Source: an uncultured Porphyromonadaceae bacterium | Lineage (GTDB): Bacteria > Bacteroidota > Bacteroidia > Bacteroidales > Muribaculaceae | NCBI GenBank assembly: GCA_902491515.1 | Contig: CABUIC010000003.1 | Coordinates: forward strand, 62,001 to 126,000 | Length of the DNA stretch: 64,000 bases | Direction of reading: 5' to 3' | Shown: positions 14,801-25,700 of the stretch, one piece after another | Numbering within the stretch: position 1 is the stretch's first letter | How the letters are laid out: each line of letters opens with the position of its first letter | Notes under the pieces: model-generated | The model's input: the letters and a program-made list of their open reading frames with translations, nothing else | Told to the model about the DNA's origin: nothing | Database searches by the model: none | Translations under genes and position numbers: made by a program

Positions 14801-17800
14801 AACTTCGCCATCTTCTCGCGCTCTTCGGGGCAGACGGAGCGGGGAGAGATTCTCAATCCCATGTATGGACCGAAGTCAAGCTCAATCACCTCGCCTTCGG
14901 GGGTGAGGAATCGGGCATGCTTGTCCTCATTCTCCATCCTCCCCTTTGCCTGGTACCAGCTTTCGGAAGATGCTAAAGTCCAGTCATTGACTGACAGCAG
15001 AACGTATTTCCCGCGCATCCCTTTTGCGTAGGCGGGACTCGTCTCTTTCTCTACCGCTTCGGCGATATAGATGCAGTTGTTGAGGTAATCTGCAAGATAA
15101 GGCTGATACTTACGGTCATTTTCGGCAAGCCTTGAAAGAACTATATAGTAAAGCATATTGATGTCTTCACGCTTTGCCTGCAATGTGCCGTTCTGATACA
15201 AAGGAAGCAGATAACCTTCAAAAAGACTGTCATGCCTGAGTCCCAGTGCATAGAAATGAAGGGCGGCATAAATTTTCGCGTCGTTAATCTCAGGCTGCGC
15301 AGATTTTGAGTAGCGCTCCGACAGATGGCTTAGAATCTTGTGGATATTCTCCCAGACCTGAACGTCTGAGCCGTTCTTCAAATCCATGTCGTGGATATAG
15401 TCGGCAAGATACCTTGCGGCTTTCACGGAGTCTTCGTCGGCATATAGGCCGCCAAGAAATATCGCGTCCTTCGGAGAGAGGTCCCGGCGCCCCGACAGTT
15501 CATCGATGGCCATAGCACGGTATTGTTTGTATTTCTTGTTCCTGACACCTTTCGGCTTATAGTGCTCCGCAAGTTTCGGCGAGGCTGTCTGTTTCAGGCT
15601 GTCGTCAAGGCTCTCATACAGTTCGACTGCCTTGACCTTGTACTCGGCATTCCACAGGGCATCGGCTGCCGGAAGTACTCCGTCGGCGGTAAGCTGACGT
15701 CTCTCTGACGGCGCTATCTTGGTACTTTCGGCCTTCAGACGCTCCACACTGTCCGCCGGCAAGTCGGTTTTGATATAATACAGATGTTTTATCATGACGG
15801 AAGGGTCGTGCATAAGCTCCACGGTCTCTCTCCCCGTGAAATAATGCACAAGGACGTGAAGTCCCGAGCCACTTGTCGGATTCACGGTCCTCATCAGCTT
15901 CACAAGCTCCTCGGGTTCATCGCCAAAAGTCCATTTCAACTCGGGAAGTTCGAGCACCTGAGCCCTGAGAGGGATCCCCGGCACACCGATTTTTCTGCCG
16001 TAGTGGTAGTTGCGGTAATCAAGCGTCATCTCCGGATAGGACGTATAACAGGGGACCGTCTCGGCGTATTTAGACTTTTGCAACAGATTTTTCTTGCCGG
16101 CATCCCTGAGGGTCCGGAGTATGCGTTCCTGCTGGCGGTCGGTCTTGTATGTGATGTGTGTGAGAAATCCGAGCTCGCGGGTGGTGCCTGCGGGCAATTC
16201 TATGGTGCGGATGCTGCATCGCTCCGGCTTCACGGAGTCTATGCGGAACACCGTCACGCTTTTCTTCCCCGGTGCCGACAGAATTTCATTCATGGTCCAC
16301 ATGCCGAGGAAGTCGTAAGGTTCTGGCACGCTCTGCGTGAAGTCTGCGTCGCCATAGCTCAGGATTATGTCGTTGTCGCGAAGTCCGAGCTCCCGGGCTT
16401 TCGGATCCGTCACTTCCACAGACATATATTTCGGTATTCGGGCTAAGGTGCTCGCTTCCACAGGCTTCTCATATTCATCCACAGGCTTGAATCCTTCAGT
16501 CCGCGAAGTGTTGTGCATATTGTACGTGGCAGGAACGAAATAATCATACACCATATAATCATTCTCCCCGAATTCGTCGAGGCCATGAAAGTCGCGGTAA
16601 TTTCCGGAAATAGTCATGTCGACTTCCACTTTATAATATTGGCTGGAAGTAAGTCCCGCTCGGCGCACGGGTTCGCATGCGTCATTGACCGATTTCTGCC
16701 AGAGGGTGCGGCTCCAGCTTTCGTCAAATTTCTTGAAACTGGAGTCTATAAGCCGTCCTTCCGTGTCGTAAATCCTGGAAAATATGGTATGGGCGAGCGA
16801 GTCGGTGACAAAGATTTGCATGAGGCTCCCGTCCGGGCGATAGTCATGGTTCACGGTCTCCACCGACCCGTCCGCGCGGTCGGTGTACCTATATGTGGAG
16901 TAGGGGTAGGTAATTGTTGAATCAGGAGATCCGCTCTTGTCAGTTGTGCGGGATGAGAACAGTCGTCCTCGACGGTCGTAGAGATTGACCTTCTTGCTCT
17001 CGTCGGCGTAACGGTACACCACGCTGTCGGGTGTCGTGACCATACTGTACGACAGCTTTTCGGCTCCGGAGTCATCCGCGGTGTACTCCCTGACATTCCT
17101 CATAATTCCCTTGTGGTCATATTCCCGGAAGAAGGACGACAACTCGTTTTCCCCCGAGACGGGCTTGCCGGTCCTGTCATACTGATGGAATTCTGTTATG
17201 TTTCGCAGGGAATCAAAGCGGAAGGTCTGGTGCGACCATGTCTGACCGTCAGCGGTCGTAGGTTCTCCATGAAGTCCACAAGCACGGATTTCAATCAGGT
17301 TTCCCATGTCGTCGCGGACGTAGGCCATACGATGTGTGCCCGAAGGCGTGGCGGCCGGACGGTTGTGTAGCCCATAGCGTCGCTCCTCTACGAGAGTCCC
17401 ATATTTGTCAAGGATGTATTCGCGCTTGCTTATACCGCCGTATTCCGCAAGGGAGCTGTCCCCGATAACCTCCATGGGCCGTCCCGCCGGGTCGATGTAT
17501 ACTGTAGAGTCCTGTCGGCCGTGCTTGTTGTAATAGCTCCTTTCGCCGGAGTATCCTTTGCGGTTCATCATCGGTTTCTGCTCCGAGTCAAGGGATATTA
17601 CGTTTATCGTGTCCTTGCCGAAGGTCTCGAGCAGGTAAAATGTGCCGTCCTGTCGGGGGTATACTGTGCGGCCGCTGTGCAGGGCCTTGATCCGCGAGTT
17701 TCCGTCGGGATACATCACGAGGCAAGTCAGTCCCTTTTGTTCATTGCCCGGGAGATGAGCCAGGTTTATCGGCAAGCCCTGCGGCGAGAAGGATTTCTCA

Positions 17801-18348
17801 TCAATCTGCGACAGGTCTTCCTGACCGACATTGTATACTGTTGTAAGCAGAAGTTCATTGTCGAGTCCGTACAGACGTTCTTCTGTCACAAACTCGCCTT
17901 CCGAGTCGGTGAGGTAATCGCAACGGCTGATGTCGAGCACCTGGTAGGCGGTGTTCAGGAGTGAGTCCGGCACCCATCCCGCAGTCTGAGACAGGGAGTA
18001 TGTGCTCGGCAAAAGTCCCTTGCCGAGCATTTCGATACGGCAATAGTGCCCTCGTTTGTTGCGGTTGGAGAGCCTGATTATGAAAGGATAATCCTCGGCA
18101 TCCTCTTTCGGAACGGTGTCCAGCGGTATCTGCCAGTTCTTGTAGGAAATAGTCGACACACAGTAGATTGTATCGTCCTTCTCCACGATTATGATATTGC
18201 GCGGAGGTCGCGGCGGCGTGATTTTTCGCGCCGTCACACCTGGCTTTGCCGGGCGCAGACTCTCAAGAAGACCTTTCGGACTATCGGCGAAACAGCTCGC
18301 GCCGACTGCGAGCCCGAGGACTATCAGGGCAATGTTCTTCGCTTTCAT
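14797..18348 (-). CDS. Secreted YD-like-repeat/PDZ-like protein, copy B long
   Basis: 1183 residues with an N-terminal signal peptide (MKAKNIALIVLGLAVGASCFA). Regions: shared N-module with RLSNRNKRGHYCRIEM (about 95-110); a long run of RHS/YD-like strands (YDRRGRLFSSRTTDKSGSPD, YDTEGRLIDSSF; about 250-600); a PDZ-like domain (PKYMSVEVTDPKARELGLRD, about 665-780); then an alpha-helical, TPR-like C-terminus of about 300 residues lacking in its shorter paralogue. It starts within the stop of the 259-residue gene (ATGA), so it is translationally coupled. Last gene of the SIR2-TIR/STAND operon. Function unknown; I infer extracytoplasmic binding or sensing. Confidence 0.8.
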   Translation of the reverse strand: MKAKNIALIVLGLAVGASCFADSPKGLLESLRPAKPGVTARKITPPRPPRNIIIVEKDDTIYCVSTISYKNWQIPLDTVPKEDAEDYPFIIRLSNRNKRGHYCRIEMLGKGLLPSTYSLSQTAGWVPDSLLNTAYQVLDISRCDYLTDSEGEFVTEERLYGLDNELLLTTVYNVGQEDLSQIDEKSFSPQGLPINLAHLPGNEQKGLTCLVMYPDGNSRIKALHSGRTVYPRQDGTFYLLETFGKDTINVISLDSEQKPMMNRKGYSGERSYYNKHGRQDSTVYIDPAGRPMEVIGDSSLAEYGGISKREYILDKYGTLVEERRYGLHNRPAATPSGTHRMAYVRDDMGNLIEIRACGLHGEPTTADGQTWSHQTFRFDSLRNITEFHQYDRTGKPVSGENELSSFFREYDHKGIMRNVREYTADDSGAEKLSYSMVTTPDSVVYRYADESKKVNLYDRRGRLFSSRTTDKSGSPDSTITYPYSTYRYTDRADGSVETVNHDYRPDGSLMQIFVTDSLAHTIFSRIYDTEGRLIDSSFKKFDESWSRTLWQKSVNDACEPVRRAGLTSSQYYKVEVDMTISGNYRDFHGLDEFGENDYMVYDYFVPATYNMHNTSRTEGFKPVDEYEKPVEASTLARIPKYMSVEVTDPKARELGLRDNDIILSYGDADFTQSVPEPYDFLGMWTMNEILSAPGKKSVTVFRIDSVKPERCSIRTIELPAGTTRELGFLTHITYKTDRQQERILRTLRDAGKKNLLQKSKYAETVPCYTSYPEMTLDYRNYHYGRKIGVPGIPLRAQVLELPELKWTFGDEPEELVKLMRTVNPTSGSGLHVLVHYFTGRETVELMHDPSVMIKHLYYIKTDLPADSVERLKAESTKIAPSERRQLTADGVLPAADALWNAEYKVKAVELYESLDDSLKQTASPKLAEHYKPKGVRNKKYKQYRAMAIDELSGRRDLSPKDAIFLGGLYADEDSVKAARYLADYIHDMDLKNGSDVQVWENIHKILSHLSERYSKSAQPEINDAKIYAALHFYALGLRHDSLFEGYLLPLYQNGTLQAKREDINMLYYIVLSRLAENDRKYQPYLADYLNNCIYIAEAVEKETSPAYAKGMRGKYVLLSVNDWTLASSESWYQAKGRMENEDKHARFLTPEGEVIELDFGPYMGLRISPRSVCPEEREKMAKF

Positions 18349-19103
18349 TTTCTTGCTATCGGCCAGCCGTCGGCATCAATCGGGGTGAGAGTCTTGTAAG
18401 TACCGTCAGGCTTGTAGTCTATTATCATGCCTGTCGGCTGCCGATAGCTTTCATCGGTCATGACAGCCATGCGCATGGATGTAAAATAGAAGGCTATGGC
18501 GCGGTTTTCAGAGGTCAGCTCATGCGTCATACGGTGAGCAATCATTCCGTCGGAAAGATATGCCGTTTCGGCAACTATGTGCCGACCGTCGGCGCTTGGT
18601 GTGAAATCCGTGCGATGGATTTTTCGCCCTTTCTCAAACCACCATTCCTGTGCCTTGACGTATTCCGGCGTGAAATTATAGTCGTACAGCAATTCCGCAA
18701 AAAGGTTTTGCATCACGGGCGGAGTGTGTGCGACGGTGTCTGTTAGCTCCACGCGGAGGTAGTGGCCCGTGTTGCTTTTGCGTGTGAGCATGAAATAGCA
18801 TTTTCCGGGCTTGAGAGCTTTCTTGCTCACGGGCTCGCCCTTGCCGACAATCCAGCTGAACTTTCTTTCCACGTCCTCGTAGAATACGGTGTCAGCCGTC
18901 CATCGGTCCGCGGTGTGGATGTCCTTGTTTTCGACATATGTACGCACAACCGGAGCTTCACCGTCTCCGGGCTTCTTCACCTCTTTCCGCTCCATTCCGC
19001 GCAACAGCTTACTGATTGACGCACCCGGAGAAAAAGACTGCCCGAAAGCCCCGAGCGCAGGAAAAAACGCCATAAGTGAGATAGTCAGAAGTCGTAGTCT
19101 CAT
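18345..19103 (-). CDS. Secreted small partner, copy B
   Basis: Start taken at the ATG at 19103 (MRLRLLTISLMAFFPALGAFG, a clean signal peptide), 252 residues. A TAATG-coupled start at 19124 would add seven residues. The core is nearly collinear with its paralogue at 22015-22797: DIHTADRWTADTVFYEDVER, then YFMLTRKSNTGHYLRVEL, then PPVMQNLFAE and a C-terminal ITPID-like end (TLTPIDADGWPIARK). No named family. Periplasmic or exported. Its tight coupling to a large YD/PDZ protein suggests the two act together. Confidence 0.78.
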   Translation of the reverse strand: MRLRLLTISLMAFFPALGAFGQSFSPGASISKLLRGMERKEVKKPGDGEAPVVRTYVENKDIHTADRWTADTVFYEDVERKFSWIVGKGEPVSKKALKPGKCYFMLTRKSNTGHYLRVELTDTVAHTPPVMQNLFAELLYDYNFTPEYVKAQEWWFEKGRKIHRTDFTPSADGRHIVAETAYLSDGMIAHRMTHELTSENRAIAFYFTSMRMAVMTDESYRQPTGMIIDYKPDGTYKTLTPIDADGWPIARK

Positions 19104-19123
19104 TTCGCTAACGAATACTGTCA

Positions 19124-22018
19124 TTAATAATAATCTTCAAAATTAATTATATCAATATCTTCAGAGAAACTCCGGGATGTTTTAAGCTGTTTTTTATATA
19201 GCTTGACTTTCTTTTTGTCCTTGCAATCTGTCGAATAGTATTTAATAAGATGTTCCAGAGCCTCTGTCGGGAGCTCTCCACTATATGATTCATATATCTC
19301 TACAGCTGTCTTAGGATATAAATTCCACAGATAGAAAGCACAGGAGACCTTGATTTCCTCGGGGAGCGTCTCCGTCTTCAAGGAAGGTGTTAATTCATCC
19401 AACTTAGCTAACTTAGCCAACTGCAAGGGCCGTAAGACTCCTTTGTTCGGAACAAAAATCTCATTCTCATTCTTTAGAGAATCGGTAAACTGAAGTATAT
19501 GTTTACCGTCAAATACTGTATACCGACACTGAATTCCGGCATTCGGATAGGACTGATTAATATGAAATGCAGTTGAAAGCATCGGAAAGAATTCGTCTTC
19601 TTTGTCACCTATAGTCCACGACCAGTCCGGAAGTTTGGAGAATTCAGCTTTAAGCAGAATCCCATGACCACTTTCCTGCGCTCCAAGACCGGCGGTGTCC
19701 ACTATATCAGCTGACTTATAATTCAAAGTAAAAATTTGGACTAAAGAATCTCTGTCGGTCTTAGCTTTGAAAATATTTGAACCGACAGTCGTCCGGCGAA
19801 TGCGTTCCTCCTGTTTTCTTGTTTTATAGGTGAGATGTGAGACAAATCCCAGGTCTTTTGTCCGCCCTTTGGGCAAACTGATAGTCCTTATGAAACATTT
19901 TTCCGGTGAAACGGAATCGATTCGAAAGACGGTCATTTCTTTATCTTCGTCCGCAAGGGTCGTTTCGGCTACCGTCCAGCCGGAATATGCTTCTTCCAGT
20001 CGCATGTTGTGTGTGACCGCATAGTCCGGACCATAGGTGAGAATAAGGTCATTGTCCTTTACTCCAAGATTATACGCAGAGGAGTCTGTCACCTCAATCG
20101 ACATATACTTGGGAAGTCGTTCTATTGTCGATGAATCTACCGGATTCTTATCTTCGTCAAGCCATATGGAAGAATTGTAAAGAGGAGAATTGTGAAACAC
20201 ATGGACTGCTGGAATGCCGTAGAAAACCATATAGTCATCTTCGCCAAACTCATCGATTCCGCGGATGTCATACATTTCTCCGGTGAGTGTTTGTTTGTAC
20301 GTCATTCTCAGGGACGAAGTCTTGTCCGGGCTTTCTCTTCGGCAGGGCACCCCATAGCGATTGACGCTCTTGAGTTCTTCGACTGCTTTCCAATCCTTCG
20401 AAGCCTGTTCGATCCTTGACTCTTTAAGCATCCCGGTGGAGTCGAATGATTGAACAAGATTAGTGCATTTTGAAGAATCCACGGCGCTGAGTGCCTGTAA
20501 ATTGCCTCTGGCATCAAATTCCCGAATGAAAGTGCATGTTGAAGAGCCATACGAATCAGGATAGCTGTAGCTCGAATATGCCGGAGTCTGGCTCTGATCG
20601 AGCACCCCAGTCTCGCTGATATACCGTGCAGAAACTGGACGCCTGAGGCTGTCGTAGCAAACGACATATCTCACACCATTATCAAAATATGTTACAATGC
20701 TGTCAGGAAGCACCTCCATCCTCCCGATAAGATGTTCTTTCCCATCATTGTCTGGACCATATTCGAGAGAAGCCAATAGTTCCGATTGATTATACGTACG
20801 GTAGAATGAACTTATGCCCTCGCCGTTAGCAATGGGCTCTCCTTTAGGTCCGGTGAGATGGTATTCGATCGCATTTCCACAACTGTCGTATTTGAATTCC
20901 TGAGAGGCCCAATTGGTGTCGTCAAATAAGGACGGCGCTCCACAGCGGTCAAAGGCTTGCAGAGAAACTGGGCGGCCGACCGAGTCATATTTTGTGATCA
21001 GGCGGTGAGTGCCGTTTCTGCCCTCCGCCGGTTCACCATTGAGGCGGAACCTTGACATGCTCTCCATCATTCCGAGTTTATTATATGAAACTATGGTTTT
21101 GTAAGTATTACCGTATTCCGGGTTCTCGCAATCTATCCTTGCCTCCAGTGGTTTTCCGTCCGTGTCGATGAAAATGGCGGAATCAAGCAATCCGTCTTTG
21201 CCGTAGTAGTCGATTTCTCCGGCAACACCGTTGGTCGCTATCATCGGATTCATATAATAATCCAGATATTGCATACAGCTGGATTTGTCGGCAGGGTTAA
21301 AAGTCTGCTTAATCATAAAGGCACCGTCAGGGTGAAAGACGGGCCATGGGCCTTGGTGAATGCGGGAAATATTAGTATTGCTGTCGGGATATACCACAAT
21401 CCGTTGAATCTGTACGGTTGAATCCTGAGTTTTGATTAGAGGCATCCCCAGTCCTGATGCTTGGAAATATAGTTCATCAACTGTCAGAGGATTGTATTTT
21501 ACCGTATGGCGTACAGTATACATCAGCAATTGGTTGTTGATATCGTAATACCTTTCTTCTAAAACCCTGTCACCTGACGAATTTGAGAGGAAATCCACTC
21601 GGCTTATCTCCATACTCGCGGCAGTCGGATGCTTCATGGAATCGGGATAGAATTCAAGTATTCCGGGGGTGTAAAAATCCCCTCTCGGCGAGAAGTCCAG
21701 ACCTAAAAATTCGAGACGACAGAAGTGGCCGGCCTTGTTGCGGTTGGACAGACGGATTACGTTTCCCGCTTTCTTTGCCGCTTTGTTCTTTATAGTGTCG
21801 ATAGGCATAGGCCAGCCCAAGCAGTCGCGGAAAGTCCTGCAATATATCGTGTCATCCTTTATTGTAACGACACGCTTCCTTGTCTTTACCTTTTCTTTGG
21901 GCTCCTGATGCGTCGGGGCCGACCTCAGGCTTTCTGAAATAGGCCTCGGACGGTTGGCCATGATTGTCCCTCCGAGAAGTATGAAAATAATGACGAAGGG
22001 CAGATATTTTAGTCTCAT
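19124..22018 (-). CDS. Secreted YD-like-repeat/PDZ-like protein, copy A short
   Basis: 964 residues from the ATG at 22018, which makes the 4-bp ATGA overlap seen at other junctions of this operon and places the signal peptide (MRLKYLPFVIIFILLGGTIM) at the very N-terminus. Same plan as the 1183-residue paralogue: N-module with RLSNRNKAGHFCRLEF, YD-like strands (YDSVGRPVSLQAFDRCGAPS, FDARGNLQALSAVDSSK), and a PDZ-like domain (PKYMSIEVTDSSAYNLGVKD; DNDLILTYG). It has a shorter helical C-terminus ending DIINFEDYY. The 3' third is richer in A/T than its neighbours. Confidence 0.78.
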   Translation of the reverse strand: MRLKYLPFVIIFILLGGTIMANRPRPISESLRSAPTHQEPKEKVKTRKRVVTIKDDTIYCRTFRDCLGWPMPIDTIKNKAAKKAGNVIRLSNRNKAGHFCRLEFLGLDFSPRGDFYTPGILEFYPDSMKHPTAASMEISRVDFLSNSSGDRVLEERYYDINNQLLMYTVRHTVKYNPLTVDELYFQASGLGMPLIKTQDSTVQIQRIVVYPDSNTNISRIHQGPWPVFHPDGAFMIKQTFNPADKSSCMQYLDYYMNPMIATNGVAGEIDYYGKDGLLDSAIFIDTDGKPLEARIDCENPEYGNTYKTIVSYNKLGMMESMSRFRLNGEPAEGRNGTHRLITKYDSVGRPVSLQAFDRCGAPSLFDDTNWASQEFKYDSCGNAIEYHLTGPKGEPIANGEGISSFYRTYNQSELLASLEYGPDNDGKEHLIGRMEVLPDSIVTYFDNGVRYVVCYDSLRRPVSARYISETGVLDQSQTPAYSSYSYPDSYGSSTCTFIREFDARGNLQALSAVDSSKCTNLVQSFDSTGMLKESRIEQASKDWKAVEELKSVNRYGVPCRRESPDKTSSLRMTYKQTLTGEMYDIRGIDEFGEDDYMVFYGIPAVHVFHNSPLYNSSIWLDEDKNPVDSSTIERLPKYMSIEVTDSSAYNLGVKDNDLILTYGPDYAVTHNMRLEEAYSGWTVAETTLADEDKEMTVFRIDSVSPEKCFIRTISLPKGRTKDLGFVSHLTYKTRKQEERIRRTTVGSNIFKAKTDRDSLVQIFTLNYKSADIVDTAGLGAQESGHGILLKAEFSKLPDWSWTIGDKEDEFFPMLSTAFHINQSYPNAGIQCRYTVFDGKHILQFTDSLKNENEIFVPNKGVLRPLQLAKLAKLDELTPSLKTETLPEEIKVSCAFYLWNLYPKTAVEIYESYSGELPTEALEHLIKYYSTDCKDKKKVKLYKKQLKTSRSFSEDIDIINFEDYY

Positions 22019-22797
22019 TTTTTTGCTATTGGCCATCCCTGACCGTCTATCGGGCTTATTGAACTGTACTCTCCGTTTTTGCCATAACTTACCAGCAGAT
22101 AGGTCGGAGGAATATAATAATACGGGCGGACAAGGTTCACAACCTGAACATATCCGCTGTCATCGGCATTTATCAGATAGGAAATTACGGCCTGAGTGTC
22201 AGAAATCTGTTCATGCTGCATTTGATGTACTGTGGTGCCGTCGTGCATATATGCCGTTTCACCGCAAATCCCGGACCCGTCGTTGCTGGGAAGAAAGTCA
22301 ATGCGATGTATTTTGCTGTTCCTTTCCGTCCATCCCGCAAGTTCATCAGGATAATAGAGGTCATATTTTTCGGAAATCCCTGCGAAAAGGTTTTGCATCA
22401 CGGGCGGCGTGGTGCCGAGGGTGTCGGTGAGTTCCACGCGCAGGTAGTGGCCGGTGCTATTTTTGCGGGTGAGCATAAAGTAGGTTTTGCCGAGACGTAG
22501 GCTTTGCTTGCTGAGTGGCTCGCTCTTGCCGACAATCCAGCTGGTGCGGCGCTCCACTTCTTCGAAATACACAGTATCGGCGGTCCATCGATCAGCGGTG
22601 TGTATATCCAGGTTCTCGACATAGGAACGCACCATTGGTTTGCCTTCGCTTCGGGACAGACCAACTTTATTGCCCTCTTTCCGGTCCATTCCTCGCAGGA
22701 GTCTGCTGATTGACGAACCGGAAGAGAAGGTTTGCCCGAAGGTGCAGAACGCGGAGAGTACAGCCGCAAGCGTTATTGTAATAATTCGCTGTTTCAT
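22015..22797 (-). CDS. Secreted small partner, copy A
   Basis: 260 residues. Signal peptide MKQRIITITLAAVLSAFCTFG, then SSGSSISRLLRGMDRKEG, DIHTADRWTADTVYFEEVER, YFMLTRKNSTGHYLRVEL, PPVMQNLFAGI and the end SISPIDGQGWPIAKK. Clearly paralogous along its length to the gene at 18345-19103. It overlaps the STAND gene upstream and the 964-residue gene downstream by 4 bp each. Predicted to be exported; biochemical role unknown. Confidence 0.78.
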   Translation of the reverse strand: MKQRIITITLAAVLSAFCTFGQTFSSGSSISRLLRGMDRKEGNKVGLSRSEGKPMVRSYVENLDIHTADRWTADTVYFEEVERRTSWIVGKSEPLSKQSLRLGKTYFMLTRKNSTGHYLRVELTDTLGTTPPVMQNLFAGISEKYDLYYPDELAGWTERNSKIHRIDFLPSNDGSGICGETAYMHDGTTVHQMQHEQISDTQAVISYLINADDSGYVQVVNLVRPYYYIPPTYLLVSYGKNGEYSSISPIDGQGWPIAKK

Positions 22798-25700
22798 TTC
22801 TTCAATGAGTCTTGCAGGTAATCCTCTTCTTCAACGGTGATTCGGAGGGGGTGGATGTGGAGACTTCGGAGGTCTGCGGGGGTGAGGGGAGCCTCAAGTT
22901 TGATGGTCCGTTTTGAGTATTTGCCGTTGCGGAAGGCTATAGTCTCGATGGTCTTGGCTCCGCGGAGCTCATTGGGCGACACAATGATATCGCCGTCGCG
23001 AAGGCCTGCGCGATAGAGCGGATTATCGCGGTCGAGGAGATGCGCGAAGCGTCGCTCACTGGCGAGGTTTTCGGCTTTCATAGCCGTAAACTGCGAATAA
23101 GGCTTCTGGATATATACTGCATAATTCAGCGGAGCTCCACTTTCCAAATTGAGTTCTACCTTGCATCCTTTTAAGTTTGGGTATCCTACAGTAAAATATT
23201 TGTTTTCAGTAGACCAGAATAGCGAGGACTGAACGTCGGCTTCGTTAACGGACCGCAACTGCGTATATTCTCCGCTGTTGTCGCGGTTGAAATACATCTT
23301 GTAATAACCGAAATTCTCGATTTCCCAATTGGGACAGCGGACGGGACCGCCGTCGATGCCCATGGCCGCGCGTCCGATGCACTGCCCGTTGCGGTAAAAG
23401 TACATCATCGAATACCGAACTTTGCCGTCAGGGTCAAAGCCTTGCTCGTAGAGAAGTGTGCCCTCCGCATCATGCTTCAGCCTTTCGTGGAAAGCATAGT
23501 CCTTGTGTTCAAACGGCCGGATTTCGCCATCCGAATAAACATAGCGCCATATTTCCTTGATGCCATCCGGAGAGTCCTGCGTGACAATACGATGGAGTTT
23601 CAGTCCGTCCTTAGACATCCTGTTGGCGGGACTGCCGTCTTTTTCATAGTAAGTCAACGAGTGCCGGCCGTTAGAAAGCGTCGAGTCTATCATAACGCTA
23701 TCGTGTGTCTCTGTCATAACGATATTGTTTTGACGTATCTCCTTGAAGAAGTCCTCCAAAGTTCCGTTATGTTTTTTTTCAAAGAAAACAAGCCTGTCTT
23801 CTTCATCGTAGCGGTGCCTTACATCAATTGTATCACCCGTTGAGTTCAGATACTCATAATCGGTTTGTCGGCCTTTCGAATCATAGGTATAATATTCTGA
23901 GACATAAGGGGATTCCTTTCGGATAATGTTCCCCCGCGGGTCTGTCATCAGATTCCATTGTTCGACAAGTTCTCCGTCTGCCGAATATTTTTCTATTTTC
24001 TCCGGGCTTGTTATTGTTCGGTTACTTATTGTAATCTTTTTTCCGTCAGAGTCAGAGATATAAGAACGTACTTCTTCGGTCGTGCCATTGCCAAGGAAGG
24101 TCAGTTTGACACTGTTGATAGTTTTTTCCGTAAAAAGCAGACTGAATTCGTCAAGGGCCGTGATCTCTACGCTTCCGGCAACAGGGTCAACGGTCTTGTT
24201 ATAGCCGTAGACTCCGTGTTTTCGGCGAACACCCTGGGCATCGTAGAAGGAGATAGAGGAGACTAAGCCGAGGCTGTCAAGCGACACTCGTACGCGGTCC
24301 GTCGAGTTCTCATCCATGGTCAATGGTTTACCGTCCGGGGTTGTGAAGGAGAAAGTCATTGTCCGATCGCCCAAATATCCCTTGGCGTTGAATACAGGCG
24401 CGCCCGAGGCATCCATGAAAGCCATATAGTCAATTTTTCCGTCGATATTGGGGATAAATTCAATGCTTCTCGATCGGATGAGCAGTTTGTTGAATTCGCA
24501 ATCATCAGTTTTGAATTCATCGTTGCTGAGCTCGAAGGGCGTATGCATCGGACTCTCCGGCGGGATTTCATTCGAGCTTCCGACCCTCACGGTCGTGAAG
24601 TGGGGCGCGCTGTGGCCTTTCTTGCTGAGGATATAGTAGCGGGGCGTGTGGCTAATCTCTTCGGCGCTCATCCTTGGCCCGATGCCCACGGGCCAGCCGT
24701 CTTGCGTCTCATAGGCAGGGTAGGCCTCCTCGACCGTCCATACGTTCTGATACTGGTTCCAGAGATAGATGCCGATGGCTGTGGCAGCCACGCCGACGGC
24801 TATCGCCGAGACTATCAGAATGTTCTTTCGTGACTTCCGACGCTCGCGGGCAGCCGCCTCGGTGATTGCAGCGATGCGTTTCTCCTCGGCCCGGCCCGTG
24901 CGGCGCTTTACGATTACCGGGCAGAGTACATCGTGGATGAATTCTATGCGGAGTTCCTTGCCGTAGGAAAACTGCCTGAGCAACTTGACCTTGTCGGTCA
25001 GACGCTCGATTTCGGTTTCCGAGAGATGTCCCTCGCGCATCACGGTCTTTTTCGAGCGGTTGTCGCGGCGTCCGTCCTCGTTGATGAGCGTGTCTTCGAG
25101 ATACTCCACGGTGCTCTCCGGCAGTCCCGAGATGGCCTCGGTGTAGAATTCCTCGATGATGTTGTCGCCGTAGGTTTCCACGAGTTTCCGGCTCACGCTG
25201 TGTTCGCCTTCCTCCACCATCTTGTTGTAGATGCAACTCAGGTAAAGCGAGAGGATTGCGGAGTCAACCTGAATTTCCGGGATGCCGTCGAGCTCGAAGT
25301 CGTTCTCGCCCGTCACTCGGCTGATGATGAGCCGTGCGACCTCCGTGCTTATCAGTCCCGGGCGCGGACGCATGATGATTTCAGCAGCCTGTTCCTCATT
25401 GATAGGCTGGAGGCTGTAGCGGTTGTTCCGCAACTCGGGGATGTCGGTGGTGTTGCGCTCGAGAGCACTCAGGAAGTCCTCGCGCAGCGTGAATACGAGA
25501 TGAAATTCCGAGCCCTGAAGGTAGAGCGAGTCGGCGGTCGAAAGTGAGTCGAGTCCGAGGTCGAGACCTTCGCCTACTTCTTCATAATCGCCCTCGCTTG
25601 TCGGATTTTCACTTTTCAGGCTGTCCGAAAGTCCTTCGGGCATCACATTATTTATAAGATCGGCAAGCTGGCTGAAAAAACTGTCCCGGACGCGCCGGTC

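Noticed and set aside
14797..22018. Calling the YD-like proteins Rhs/polymorphic toxins
   Set aside because: No RHS core signature, no variable toxin C-terminus and no immunity gene; PDZ-like and helical domains follow instead.
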